A DNA stretch of 64,000 bases from Polytolypa hystricis UAMH7299 (Eukaryota; Ascomycota; Eurotiomycetes; Onygenales): contig PDNA01000067.1 in the NCBI GenBank assembly GCA_002573605.1, positions 1 to 64,000 of the forward strand. Reading direction: 5' to 3'. Below the pieces are notes generated by a model that worked only from the letters and a program-made list of their open reading frames with translations, was not told the DNA's origin and did not search any database. The stretch's first letter is position 1. The number at the start of each line of letters is the position of its first letter. Made by a program: the position numbers and the translations under genes. Shown piece by piece: positions 11,538 through 21,892 of this stretch.

Positions 11538-13846
11538 ATGAGCTTCAGCGGCTTGCGGACCCTGGCTCCAGCCTCCAAGGTTCGTCTGCCATCCCCTCCC
11601 GGCCCGAGAGCTCACTGGGGTTGCTAACGAATGTGATCTGTGCAGTTTACCAGGACATTGGTGAGAGACCAGAGACGTCTGTTTTCGTCGACTCGTCCTA
11701 CAGGTATGGCTAGCTCTCCTCTCCCCGGTACCGTATCCATTGCTCGAGGTTGGCTCACGGTTGATTGCTTGTAGCTCGGATATTCGCAAACAACCCGCTT
11801 CGTGCGAAAGAAGCTTCTCCCCACGTCTCCAGCAAATACCCCGTCATCGTATGTCTCCCTTGTCGATATGACGACTCAGTACCTCTACTAGATTCACCCC
11901 AATGGCCAGATTATCTAACAGTCGCAGGACCATGAATACGATGCGGTCGTTGTTGGTGCTGGAGGTGCCGGTCTTCGGGCAGCTTTCGGCTTAGCGGAGG
12001 CCGGGTTCAACACAGCTTGCGTTTCCAAGCTTTTCCCCACAAGAAGTCACACTGTCGCGGCCCAAGGAGGTATCAATGCGGCGCTTGGAAAGTTCGTTGC
12101 TTGTCTTCCTAATTGAATTCCGTGCGACGGGGAATTTGCTTGCTAATTAATCCCTTCTGTAGTATGCACGAGGACGACTGGAGATGGCACATGTACGACA
12201 CTGTCAAGGGTTCGGACTGGCTGGGTGATCAAGACGCGATCCATTACATGACAAGAGAGGCTCCTCAGAGTGTTATCGAGCTTGAAGGTTATGGCTGTCC
12301 ATTCTCGAGAACCGAGGACGGCAGAATCTACCAGCGAGCTTTCGGTGGTCAGTCACAAAAGTACGGCAAGGGTGGCCAAGCCTATCGATGCTGCGCTGCC
12401 GCTGACAGAACTGGACACGCTCTTCTCCACACCCTCTACGGCCAATCTCTACGACACAACACCAACTACTTCATCGAGTACTTCGCCCTCGATCTCCTTA
12501 TGGAGGATGGTGAGTGCAAGGGTATTATCGCATACAACCAGGAAGACGGCACCCTACACCGCTTCCGCGCACACCACACCGTCCTAGCAACTGGTGGATA
12601 CGGCCGAGCTTATTTCAGCTGCACATCCGCTCACACGTGCACCGGTGATGGTATGGCTATGGTTGCTCGTGCCGGTCTTCCCAACCAGGATATGGAATTC
12701 GTCCAATTCCATCCTACCGGTATCTACGGCGCTGGCTGTCTCATAACTGAAGGCTCTCGAGGTGAGGGTGGCTATCTGTTGAACTCCAAGGGTGAGCGAT
12801 TCATGGAACGCTATGCCCCAACCGCCAAGGATCTTGCTTCCCGCGATGTCGTTTCTCGGTCCATGACCCTTGAAATCCGTGAAGGCCGTGGAGTTGGTCC
12901 TGAGAAGGATCACATCTACCTCCAGCTTAGCCATCTTCCTCCTGAGATCCTTCATGAGCGCCTGCCTGGTATCTCGGAGACCGCATCAATTTTCTCCGGT
13001 GTCGATGTTACAAAGCAACCTATTCCTGTCCTCCCTACTGTCCACTATAACATGGGCGGCGTTCCTACCCGCTATACTGGTGAGGTTATCACTATCGATG
13101 AGGAGGGCAATGACAAGATCGTCCCTGGTCTGTATGCCTGCGGTGAGGCTGCCTGTGTGTCTGTCCATGGTGCCAACCGTCTTGGCGCAAACTCTCTCCT
13201 CGATCTTATCGTCTTCGGCCGTGCTGTCTCTCACACCGTCCGTGACAACTTCTCGCCCAACACTCCTCACAAGCCAATCAGCGCAGATGCTGGTGCGGAT
13301 TCCATCCGCATCCTTGATGAGGTCAGAAACTCTAGCGGACCCAAGTCAACGCACGATATCCGAAATGCTATGCAGAGGACTATGCAGACGGATGTCAGCG
13401 TTTTCCGGACACAGGAGAGCTTGGACGAGGGTGTCACCAAGATCACCGAGGTCGACCAGACGTTTGACCAGGTTGGTATCAAGGACCGCAGCATGATCTG
13501 GAACTCCGACCTTGTTGAAACCCTCGAGCTCCGCAACCTGTTGACTTGCGCGTATGTATCATCTAATATCTCAAGTCGATATGATTTTTCTTGGATTTTG
13601 TGTGATGTGCTAACTGAGTAAACTAGTACCCAAACCGCAATTGCCGCCTCTAACCGCACGGAATCCCGTGGTGCCCATGCCCGAGAGGACTATCCCGACC
13701 GTGATGATACCAATTGGATGAAGCATACCCTGACGTTCCAGAAGGAGCCTCACGGAAAGATCGACCTCACCTACCGCGATGTGACCGCAACCACTCTCGA
13801 TGAGAACGAGTGCAAGCCTGTCCCACCATTCAAGCGCACGTACTAA
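11538..13846 (+). CDS. SDH1: Succinate dehydrogenase flavoprotein subunit, mitochondrial
   Basis: This is the FAD-bearing catalytic subunit of complex II. It oxidises succinate to fumarate in the matrix and passes electrons to Sdh2. The exons are 11538-11579, 11646-11703, 11775-11848, 11928-12091, 12163-13551 and 13627-13846, giving 648 residues (yeast Sdh1 640). The N-terminus MSFSGLRTLAPASK, followed by Arg-rich residues, is a mitochondrial presequence. The dinucleotide fold GAGGAG starts at about residue 68. The covalent FAD attachment histidine is H99 in the SHTVAAQGG motif. HPTGIYGAGCLITEGSRGEGG-type active-site segments and the C-terminal NRTESRGAHAREDYPDRDD block are intact. The first exons are tiny, which is common for fungal SDH1. 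All junction phases agree. Confidence 0.96.
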
Positions 13847-14533
13847 AATTGTTTGATATTGGGAGGAGTAAGCGGGGAGGTATTTTCATTTGTATTCCAA
13901 ACCGGCGGGCCTGCGAGATTAGCCTCTTCTCATTACAGGGGTTTCTTTTTAAGCAATCCAACCTCGGTATTTTTTCATTAAACTGTCTACCTATATAGCC
14001 TTCGGCTCTTGTTTCCCTTTTTCGCTTTGTGTATATTGTTTTTGTTTCCCTCTTGTTGTACTGGCGCAAATTGCACAAAATAATTCGGTTTTATTAGTTT
14101 TTTCCCCTTCATGGCATACTTTGAACAAGAGAGTGTATCATACTTAGAATTCTTGCTCCCCTTGTACATATAATACTTCAGACAATGGCTTTGTAACATA
14201 TCAAAGCAAGTGGTTACATAGTAGTTCCAAGATCTGCTTTCTCCGCATTATTGAAGGGAAGAAATGCTTGGCTTGCTTAGTTACTTGCCAAGCCTCCGCA
14301 TCCAGATCCCAATCGGACAAATCGCATCATTTCCGCATTTGGTGCACTGGCCATATCCTCTCCTCTCTACTTACTGTCGCGTGTCCTTATAGTATTCCTG
14401 ACAGGGACACAATTTCGCAATGACCAATTAAGAAACCCCCAATCATTTCTCCCTCATATTTGGCACATTTGGCTCGGGCGGCGCCGCACCGACGACACAT
14501 TTCATCCGTTCCCCACCCGCCGCGCGCCCCAAT
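13847..14533. other. Intergenic region, SDH1 3' end and dapB promoter
   Basis: The 687 bp contain AT- and T-rich 3' UTR-like sequence up to about 14.2 kb, then a GC-richer region directly before the dapB start. I see no gene and no repeat. Confidence 0.6.
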
Positions 14534-17426
14534 ATGAGTCCAGAAAAACAACAAATCGCCGAGGAAACCGAGCCTCTAACCAGAGGCGGTGATGGCGAAT
14601 ACGTACATCCGCGGTCTTCGATAGATTCATCTTCCACCGCGTCGTTATCGTTTGCGCTCGTCGATAGAATTAATGGCTCGTCGGCGGCGGGAAGGACACC
14701 TCTTCCGTTGGTTAGGAGCTCGACGAGGATAGAAGGCGGTAACGAGCCGTATAGAGATGAAGAGAAGGATTTGGAGCTTGAGGATGGTGATGATTATATA
14801 CCACCCGGTGGCAAACCGGTGCAGAAGAGGGTGAAAGTGGTATTTTGGCTCTTGGTTCTGCTGTGTTTGGGAGGTTGGTCGTTGGCGTTTGTGCTCTTTT
14901 TACTTCGTGGCCATGCGGAGAATGCGGATGTTGCGAGTGGTCCGAAGGCGGGGAATGGTGGTGGTGATGGTGGTGTGGTGTCGATAGTAGAGCAGCCGGG
15001 CAAGGGGAGAACACCGCTTGACCTGGGGGGTGTGCTGGCCTCTGAGTTTGCGCCGAAAAGGCATGGCATTTCGTGGCTTGCGGGCGCGAATGGAGAGGAT
15101 GGGTTGCTGTTGCAGGTCGGTGGGGTTGAGGCGAAGCCATATTTATACGTCGAGGATGTGACGAGTCGGAAGGGTGGTGAGGAGGCTCGCAAGGAACCGT
15201 TGGTGTTGATGAAAAATCATAGCTTTTCTGTTGGGGATAAGAGAGTCACTCCGAGCGAAGTCTGGCCTAGCCCGGGCTTGAAGACTGTCCTGGTTGTATC
15301 TGATAAGGAGAAGAATTGGCGCCATTCGTTCACGGGGATTTACTGGCTGTTTGATGTTGAGACGCAGACTGGTCAGCCTCTGGATCCGGATGCGGCGGGG
15401 GAGAGGATACAATTGGCCTCCTGGTCGCCGCAATCTGATGCTGTGGTCTTCACAAGAGGGAATAATATGTTTATACGGGAGCTTTCTTCTAAGAAAGTCC
15501 GAGCTATTACTAGAGATGGCGGTGTCGATCTGTTCTATGGTGTCCCCGACTGGGTTTACGAAGAAGAGGTATATTCCGGGAACAGCGTGACATGGTGGTC
15601 TGAAGATGGCAAATATGTTGCTTTCCTCCGCACGAATGAGTCCATGGTCCCAGAGTTCCCTGTGCAGTATTTCGTGTCCCGCCCAAGTGGAAAGCAGCCA
15701 CTCGAAGGAGAGGAGAATTACCCTGACGTCGTTGATATCAAGTACCCCAAAGCTGGTGCACCGAATCCCGTTGTGAATATCCTCTTTTATGATGTTGAGA
15801 AGCGCGAAGTCTTTTCGGTGGATATTAAAGAGGACTTCCCGGATGATGATCGTCTTATCATTGAGGTCATTTGGGCGGCTGCCGGTAAGGTTCTTGTGCG
15901 AGAAACCAACAGAGAAAGCGATGTCGTCACCATCGTGCTAGTAGACGCCCGCGCTAGAACTGGGAAAGTGGTTAGATCTGAGGACATTGCTGCTCTAGAT
16001 GGTGGTTGGGTTGAACCGTCCCAATCCACGCGGTTCATTCCTGCGGATCCTGACAATGGACGGGCAGAGGATGGGTATATCGACACAGTCATACACAATG
16101 ACCGTGAGCATTTGGGTTATTTCACGCCGTTGGATAATCCGAAGCCAGTCATGCTCACGTCGTCTCCGGATTGGGATGTTGATGATGCTCCGTCAGCAGT
16201 TGATCTGAAACGCGGTCTAGTCTATTTTGTCGCCGCAACGAATTCACCAGGCGAACGACACGTGTTTAGTGTCAAGTTTGATGGCACAGACCTCACACCT
16301 GTGACGAACACAAGCGAGTCAGCCTACTATGACATATCCTTCTCTCATGGCGCTGGATACGCGCTATTGAATTATCAGGGCCCACATATCCCCTGGCAGA
16401 AAGTCATCAGCACCCCCGCGAACGACAATCATTACGAGGACACGATAGAGAAAAACGAGGCGCTAGAGCACAAAATAAAACAATACGCACTTCCCACTCT
16501 AATCTACCAGAACGTCACTATTGACGGCTTCACTCTCCCCGTCGTTGAGCGCAGACCACCAAACTTCGACCCCAACAGGAAATACCCCGTACTGTTCTAC
16601 CTATACGGCGGGCCCAAATCTCAAACCGTCAGCCAGCAATTCAGGATCGATTTCCAGACCTACGTCGCCTCGACACTTGGTTACATTGTTGTCACCGTCG
16701 ATGGCAGGGGGACTGGGTTTATTGGCAGGAAAGCCCGCACTATCATCAGGGACAATATAGGTCATTACGAGGCTCGCGATCAGATCGAAACAGCGAAGAT
16801 CTGGGCGAAGAAGGGGTATGTGGCTGCCGACCGGATGGCGATTTGGGGGTGGAGTTATGGTGGATTTATGACGTTGAAGACACTGGAACAGAATGCTGGG
16901 AGGACGTTTCGATATGGCATGGCGGTAGCGCCAGTGACGGATTGGCAGTTTTACGACTCCATATACACAGAGCGATACATGCATACCCCTCAAAACAACC
17001 CTGGTGGCTACGAAAACTCTACGATTTCGAACATGACAGCCCTACAGAGCAACGTGCGCTTCTTATTTATGCACGGATCCGCCGATGATAACGTCCACAT
17101 GCAGAACTCCCTGACCCTGCTGGATAAACTTGATCTCGCGGGCGTCGACAACTATGATGTCCATGTTTTCCCAGACTCAGATCATAGTATATACTTCCAT
17201 AATGCGAGACTTATGGTCTATGGCCGTACGTATTTTCCCCCCCTCAACTTACCCCTTCCCCCATTATAAGATATCATTGGGACAGAGATGGCTAACGTTT
17301 TAAACTTTGCTTGTAGGGCTTGCTGATTGGCTTGTCAACGCCTTTAATGGCGAATGGCTCAAGATCGCTAATCCAAAACCAGTCGATTCGTTACTGCGCC
17401 GTGCTGTGAAGTTGCTGACACCTTGA
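14534..17426 (+). CDS. dapB: Dipeptidyl aminopeptidase B, vacuolar type II membrane serine protease (S9B)
   Basis: The enzyme removes N-terminal X-Pro or X-Ala dipeptides in the vacuole. Exons 14534-17225 and 17317-17426 give 933 residues, close to other fungal DapB proteins. A 101-residue acidic cytosolic tail precedes one membrane segment (about 102-124), as expected for a type II protein. A beta-propeller domain follows, then the alpha/beta-hydrolase domain. The catalytic triad is readable: S774 in GWSYGG, D851 in HGSADDNVH and H884 in PDSDHS. The spacings (77 and 33) fit the family. The intron splits an Arg codon just before the C-terminal LADWLVNAF helix. The gene is convergent with uge3 and marks the left edge of the polysaccharide cluster. 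Confidence 0.95.
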
Positions 17427-18725
17427 GCTTGTATTTTTTATATCCCCACACCATCCCTTTCCTATATCTACTATTCCAACATGTACATGTCCTGACATAG
17501 AATACATGCGGATCTGATTTCGAATTTCGGCTTTGTATATTACCTTGCATATCTTTTTTGGGGACATTTGTGAGCTAGTTTTCCAGCAGGCGTTAAGGGC
17601 GTGACTTATTAGAGTAGCGGGTAGCCATGAAATTTACTTCACACTTTTTGATGTTATATGCAGACAAGAAGGAAGGCTGTGTCACCCTCCTCGAGTTCTT
17701 TTTTCCTTTTCTTTTTCGGACAATCTTTTTCTCTGTGCGCAAATCCCCCGGCTACCTGGGCCAAGGTTATATAAATACCAGTTTTAACATAAATATCCTG
17801 TGAATCAAGACCACGGGTTTACTAGAGGATGTATAGAAATTGAAATACCAAAAGAGCCAATTGTTACCGTGAAAATGCCTAGATATCTGCACGACACCAC
17901 TGGGAAAAGGCAATCTAGTCTTATGTCCTTGATGTCGGGTTTAAGGAGTATTATTTATCTACCTTATGGACCGTAGCTGGCGCAGCAACTTCTCTTACGT
18001 CTTGTGTAATGTAGTTGGAAGCTAGGTAGGGCCTATGAGCTACATGTTGCGCGGGTTGCAAAATATATATATATACAAACTGCGGCGGCTTTGAGTCAAG
18101 GAGGCAGTAGATTTAATAGATGGCAGCGGAATGTGTCTAACAAAAAAGATCATATTGGTGATTGCTCGACTAAGATAGTCATCGACTCTTCAAGTGACAC
18201 TCACTCATACAACATATTAATTGTACTTGCTTTGTCTCTTGTTCTCAGCCCACGATAATTTCAAAGGTTCAAAGGCAATGTCACGTGTCCAGGTCATAGC
18301 ACTTCGGCGAAGTGTCCGACATCATCACCAGATGCAGGTTTCTAAGTCGAGAGGCTCGCATCTAGCATTCCAAACAGCATAAGCTGCGTTATTATACGCT
18401 CGGCCCCCCTTCAAGAATGGTTAAATACATTAAAAGTTGCCAATTACTCCCAGTCATCTGTGGCTGATGATACTCCTGATGCTGGAATTAAAAAAGAAAT
18501 ATCCACCATTTTAATCCCTATTAACGAAGAATCGTGCGATCACACTTTTATACAATAAGTCTTGAGGGTCTCCACTGCCAAGGCATTACATCTGGAGATG
18601 TTGAGTGGCGTCTTGGTGGTCTGCAGTATTATTGGGAAGCACCTGGCAATGATGACCCGAGAGCCAAATCGAAAAGAGGAAAAATAAATGATAATAAAAT
18701 AGAGACAAATCGGGCAGGCTTCTCT
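17427..18725. other. Intergenic region between convergent dapB and uge3
   Basis: This 1.3-kb region should contain both 3' UTRs. It includes a short TA repeat near 18065-18075. The open frames in it are short and overlap the end of uge3. I see no gene. Confidence 0.6.
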
Positions 18726-20042
18726 TCACACCGTGCGATTCAGCTTCAAAAAATTCCACGTGTCTGCGCACGCGTCTTGGAGAGACTTTTCTGTTCTCCA
18801 GTGCAGTTCTTGGTCTGATCGTTTGGCAACTGCAACGCAGCTTCCGACATCGCCTTGACGGCGACTGACTGCTTTCCTGGGGATGTTTCTTGAAGAGACT
18901 GATTCCATGACATTGACGACTTCCATCACGGAATGTCCGTAACCTGTTCCAAGGTTGAAGGTTCGGAAATTTGTCTGCAGTTCGCCCTTGAGCGCTGTTG
19001 AAAGGGCAGCAATATGTCCTCGCGCTAGGTCGGTGACGTGGATGAAGTCGCGGACAGCGGTTCCGTCTATCGTGTCCCAGTCATCGCCAAAGACTTTGAG
19101 CTCTGGTATTTGACCAGTTATAACGTTAACGACAACCGGGAGAAGGTTCGTGGGTGTACCCCTTGGGTCTTCACCCAGGAGGCCTGATGGGTCGCATCCG
19201 ATGGGGTTGAAGTATCGAAGCGCAACCACTGTCCATGATGGGTCTGACGCTGCTAAGTCGGCGAGAATCGCTTCGCACATCCACTTGGTTCGACCATAAG
19301 GATTGGTGATTCCAACACAGCCCGACTCGACAGCCCGTTCGTCACCGTTCTCTTCGTGGAATGTTTCTTTTGAATGGACGCAGTACTCTTCTCGTAGAGG
19401 GGCGCCCGAGTTGGCCGCTGTTCCATAAACGGTTGCAGAAGAGGAAAATATAAAGTTTTTGATACCGAACTCTTCGAGGATCGAAACGAAATTGACCAAC
19501 CCAGTCACATTGTTTGAGTAGTACTTTAGCGGTTGCCTGATGCTTTCCTCGACGGATTTGTGAGCGGCGAAGTGGATAACGCCGCTAATCTTGGACCGTG
19601 GTGGTTCCCATCGGGTTGATAACTCAAACTGCTTGAGAAGGGCTCTGAGCATTACACAGTCCTGGAAATCATGGTTGTGTATCTGCAAAGACGGCATTCG
19701 AGATCCCCGGCTCTCGTGGTATCTGGATGCAAGAAGATGGACCCTGTCGAATACCTCCTGGTAGGAGTTGCTCATATTGTCGACCACGATCACATTGTAA
19801 TTGGCCTTTAACAATTCCAGAGTGGTATGGCTTCCTATGAATCCAAGTCCACCAGTTACGAGGATATATTGCTCTTCAAATTGCAAGTTTTCTAGAAACG
19901 TGCGCAGATTTTCTTCATACCCGACTGAAGCATCTGTGTCTGGGGTATACGTTTCAGCCGGCGACTGCAAATCCGATAAACCGGATGTCGACCTTTGAGG
20001 ACTATCCATCACTTTGGATGTGATCGGCAGAGACGTCAGCAA
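18726..20042 (-). CDS. uge3: UDP-glucose/UDP-GlcNAc 4-epimerase of the galactosaminogalactan cluster
   Basis: This is a single-exon gene for a 438-residue short-chain dehydrogenase of the GalE type. It would make UDP-galactose and UDP-GalNAc, the sugar donors for galactosaminogalactan. The NAD-binding motif GGLGFIG is at 64-70. The catalytic pair is Y249 and K253 in NPYGRTK, with the serine cluster at 200-202. Residue C402 (GDVGSC) aligns with human GALE Cys307, the small gatekeeper residue that allows N-acetylated substrates; E. coli GalE has Tyr there and handles only UDP-Glc/Gal. The roughly 55-residue N-terminal extension before the Rossmann fold has a second Met (residue 12) that could be the real start. 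The gene is divergent from sph3 and lies at the same end of the cluster as in A. fumigatus. Confidence 0.92.
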   Translation of the reverse strand: MLTSLPITSKVMDSPQRSTSGLSDLQSPAETYTPDTDASVGYEENLRTFLENLQFEEQYILVTGGLGFIGSHTTLELLKANYNVIVVDNMSNSYQEVFDRVHLLASRYHESRGSRMPSLQIHNHDFQDCVMLRALLKQFELSTRWEPPRSKISGVIHFAAHKSVEESIRQPLKYYSNNVTGLVNFVSILEEFGIKNFIFSSSATVYGTAANSGAPLREEYCVHSKETFHEENGDERAVESGCVGITNPYGRTKWMCEAILADLAASDPSWTVVALRYFNPIGCDPSGLLGEDPRGTPTNLLPVVVNVITGQIPELKVFGDDWDTIDGTAVRDFIHVTDLARGHIAALSTALKGELQTNFRTFNLGTGYGHSVMEVVNVMESVSSRNIPRKAVSRRQGDVGSCVAVAKRSDQELHWRTEKSLQDACADTWNFLKLNRTV

Positions 20043-20814
20043 AATATAAGGTGGGGAATGAAGGGAGGTTTAGAGGAGAATAGAATTATGATTGTCTAAC
20101 GTATTCGAGGTATAGGGCGAAGGATATTGGCGACTCAATAAGGGAAGCTACGTGAGGACCACAGGGCCAGAGCCCAGCCTTTTTATAGCTTGTCATAGCT
20201 CAGCGATGCATACAGGCAGACCTTGTTCCGGCCGTCCCCCAATCAAACCAAATGCCTTAAGAGTACGGAGTACGTGGGGCGTGAATTCTAAAAACGCTCA
20301 CATTTGCCATTCTTAGGAGCCCGTGAAGTTTGGTGATGCCCACAATCTCATCAATTTCAGTATGGATGGTTGCAAGGCACAAACATGGAGGCGCAACTCC
20401 CATGTCATACTCCCATGGGAAACTGCCCTCCCTGGAAAGGTGTGTGCATCTCTGAGAAATCATCTAGGCCCTTGGACGCACGGGATATTTGCAATTGTGG
20501 TTTTCTTTTTAATTATTAACAATATGTTTCGCAGTAATTACGAGCCATAGAACCATTGCGCGACTGCCTTTTTTTTTCTTACTGTGGGGTGATTAATCCA
20601 GGGAGAAGGCGAATTTCTCGAGCGGAACCTATAAAAGCGCTTGCCAGCATTAAAAAAATTCGTGGTCGATTGGCTGACGAATTTTCTCCCACAAACATCA
20701 AGTACCGAATGCCCACCCAGCACGTACTCTTGTTCAAACTTTGTGACGGTTATTGAGTTTGTACTATTTCTAGCTTATTCCCTCTAACCCAGTCTCTGGG
20801 AAAATATAACCGCC
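20043..20814. promoter_or_regulatory. Bidirectional promoter of uge3 and sph3
   Basis: The 772 bp between the two start codons hold a TATA-like box for each gene: TATAAAAA on the minus strand at about 20180-20187 (about 140 bp before uge3) and TATAAAAG on the plus strand at about 20630-20637 (about 180 bp before sph3). A reverse CCAAT (ATTGG) lies at 20669-20673. I looked for StuA-type sites, which control this cluster in A. fumigatus, and found no full match here. Confidence 0.6.
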
Positions 20815-21892
20815 ATGGTTTCAAAGCCTACCGTTTTCGTTCCCCTCTATGTCTACCCAGCGCCTGGGGCTTGGAGCCCTCTCATAAAGATGTAAGCCCC
20901 TGTCCGTTCTCTTTTTTCGCTCTCTTGAATCCTACCCTGTTCCTTGTTTGCTTGCTTGGCGAAGGACTTGGAAGCGAGTTCGATGTTGAGGAAGTTTGAG
21001 TGCTCTCGTTAACTCGGTTTAATCATAGAATTCACGAATATAGAGATGTGGAATTTACAGTCGTTGTTAATCCAGGTAGTGGGCCTGGTCCCGACGTCCT
21101 TCCAGACTCCAACTACCTGAGGGAGATTCCAACACTAACTGTCGAACCAAACGTGCATGTGCTTGGATATGTGGCGACAAATTATGCAAATCGCCCTTTC
21201 GAGACAGTGCAGGCAGAAGTTGCACGGTATGCAGACTGGCCGAGCGTAGGAAGCAATCCCGCCCTTGCTCTGGATGGGATCTTCTTCGACGAAACGCCCC
21301 AGGCGTATAACCCCTCTGCGGCAAAATTTCTAGAAGAACTTTCCATTCTTGTGAAGTGCCAACAAGGATTCGGGCCGAGTAATATCGTGAGTGATCTCTC
21401 TCTCCTCTCTTATGACTCGCTCGCCAGGGACTCGATATTACTCCCCTGTCGATCTTGCGCGAATCTTTGAATATCATATCGTTATTTTGCGGGGGAACTT
21501 GATCTTCATCTCTCCTAAATTGACATCGTGTCGATCTCCCTCTAATAGTGGATTTTATTTGACAGGTTGTCCACAATCCCGGGACTGTTCCCGAACCACC
21601 GTACTTGACACTTGCCGATGGGAATGTCGTTTTTGAAGGCCCCTATGACCTTTTCTGCGCACGATGGAATGCAGATATCTTCGCAGGAATTCCGCCAGAG
21701 AGTCGATCTAAGCTGTGTTGCATCATCCACTCCGTCCCACGCGACGTGAGCGGTGATACGTTGAAGTCCCTGGTTTCAGACGTTCGCTCAATCGCGGATG
21801 AGGTCTTCATCACGCATCTATCGCAGGACTACTATGCGAGTTTTGGCAGCGGGTGGAGTGAGTTTGTTAATTTGATGGCGTCTAGTTCATGA
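20815..21892 (+). CDS. sph3: Spherulin 4-like glycoside hydrolase (GH135) of the galactosaminogalactan cluster
   Basis: Sph3 is a TIM-barrel hydrolase that cleaves galactosaminogalactan and is needed for its production in A. fumigatus. The exons are 20815-20891, 21029-21386 and 21566-21892, giving 253 residues. The acidic active-site residues are visible as D113 and E114 (FFDET) and E169 (VFEG). Their spacing (1 and 55) equals that of the catalytic residues reported for the Aspergillus protein (as I recall D166, E167, E222). The constant offset of 53 shows that this protein starts where the catalytic domain starts. The membrane segment that precedes it in Aspergillus is absent from the readable gene. 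The start MVSKPTVFVPLYVYP has a fair context (CCGCCATGG). I found no upstream exon with matching splice sites. Confidence 0.88.

Noticed and set aside
12870..13496. 208-codon frame overlapping SDH1 (and similar frames over DapB, CCT4 and Gtb3)
   Set aside because: These are alternative-frame readings of strongly conserved coding sequence and show no domain of their own.
20323..20550. Open frame with a hydrophobic stretch (IFAIVVFFLII) upstream of sph3 as its missing membrane exon
   Set aside because: The possible GTAATT donor joined to acceptors before 20815 leads to stops in the sph3 frame, and the frame overlaps the likely promoter and TATA box.
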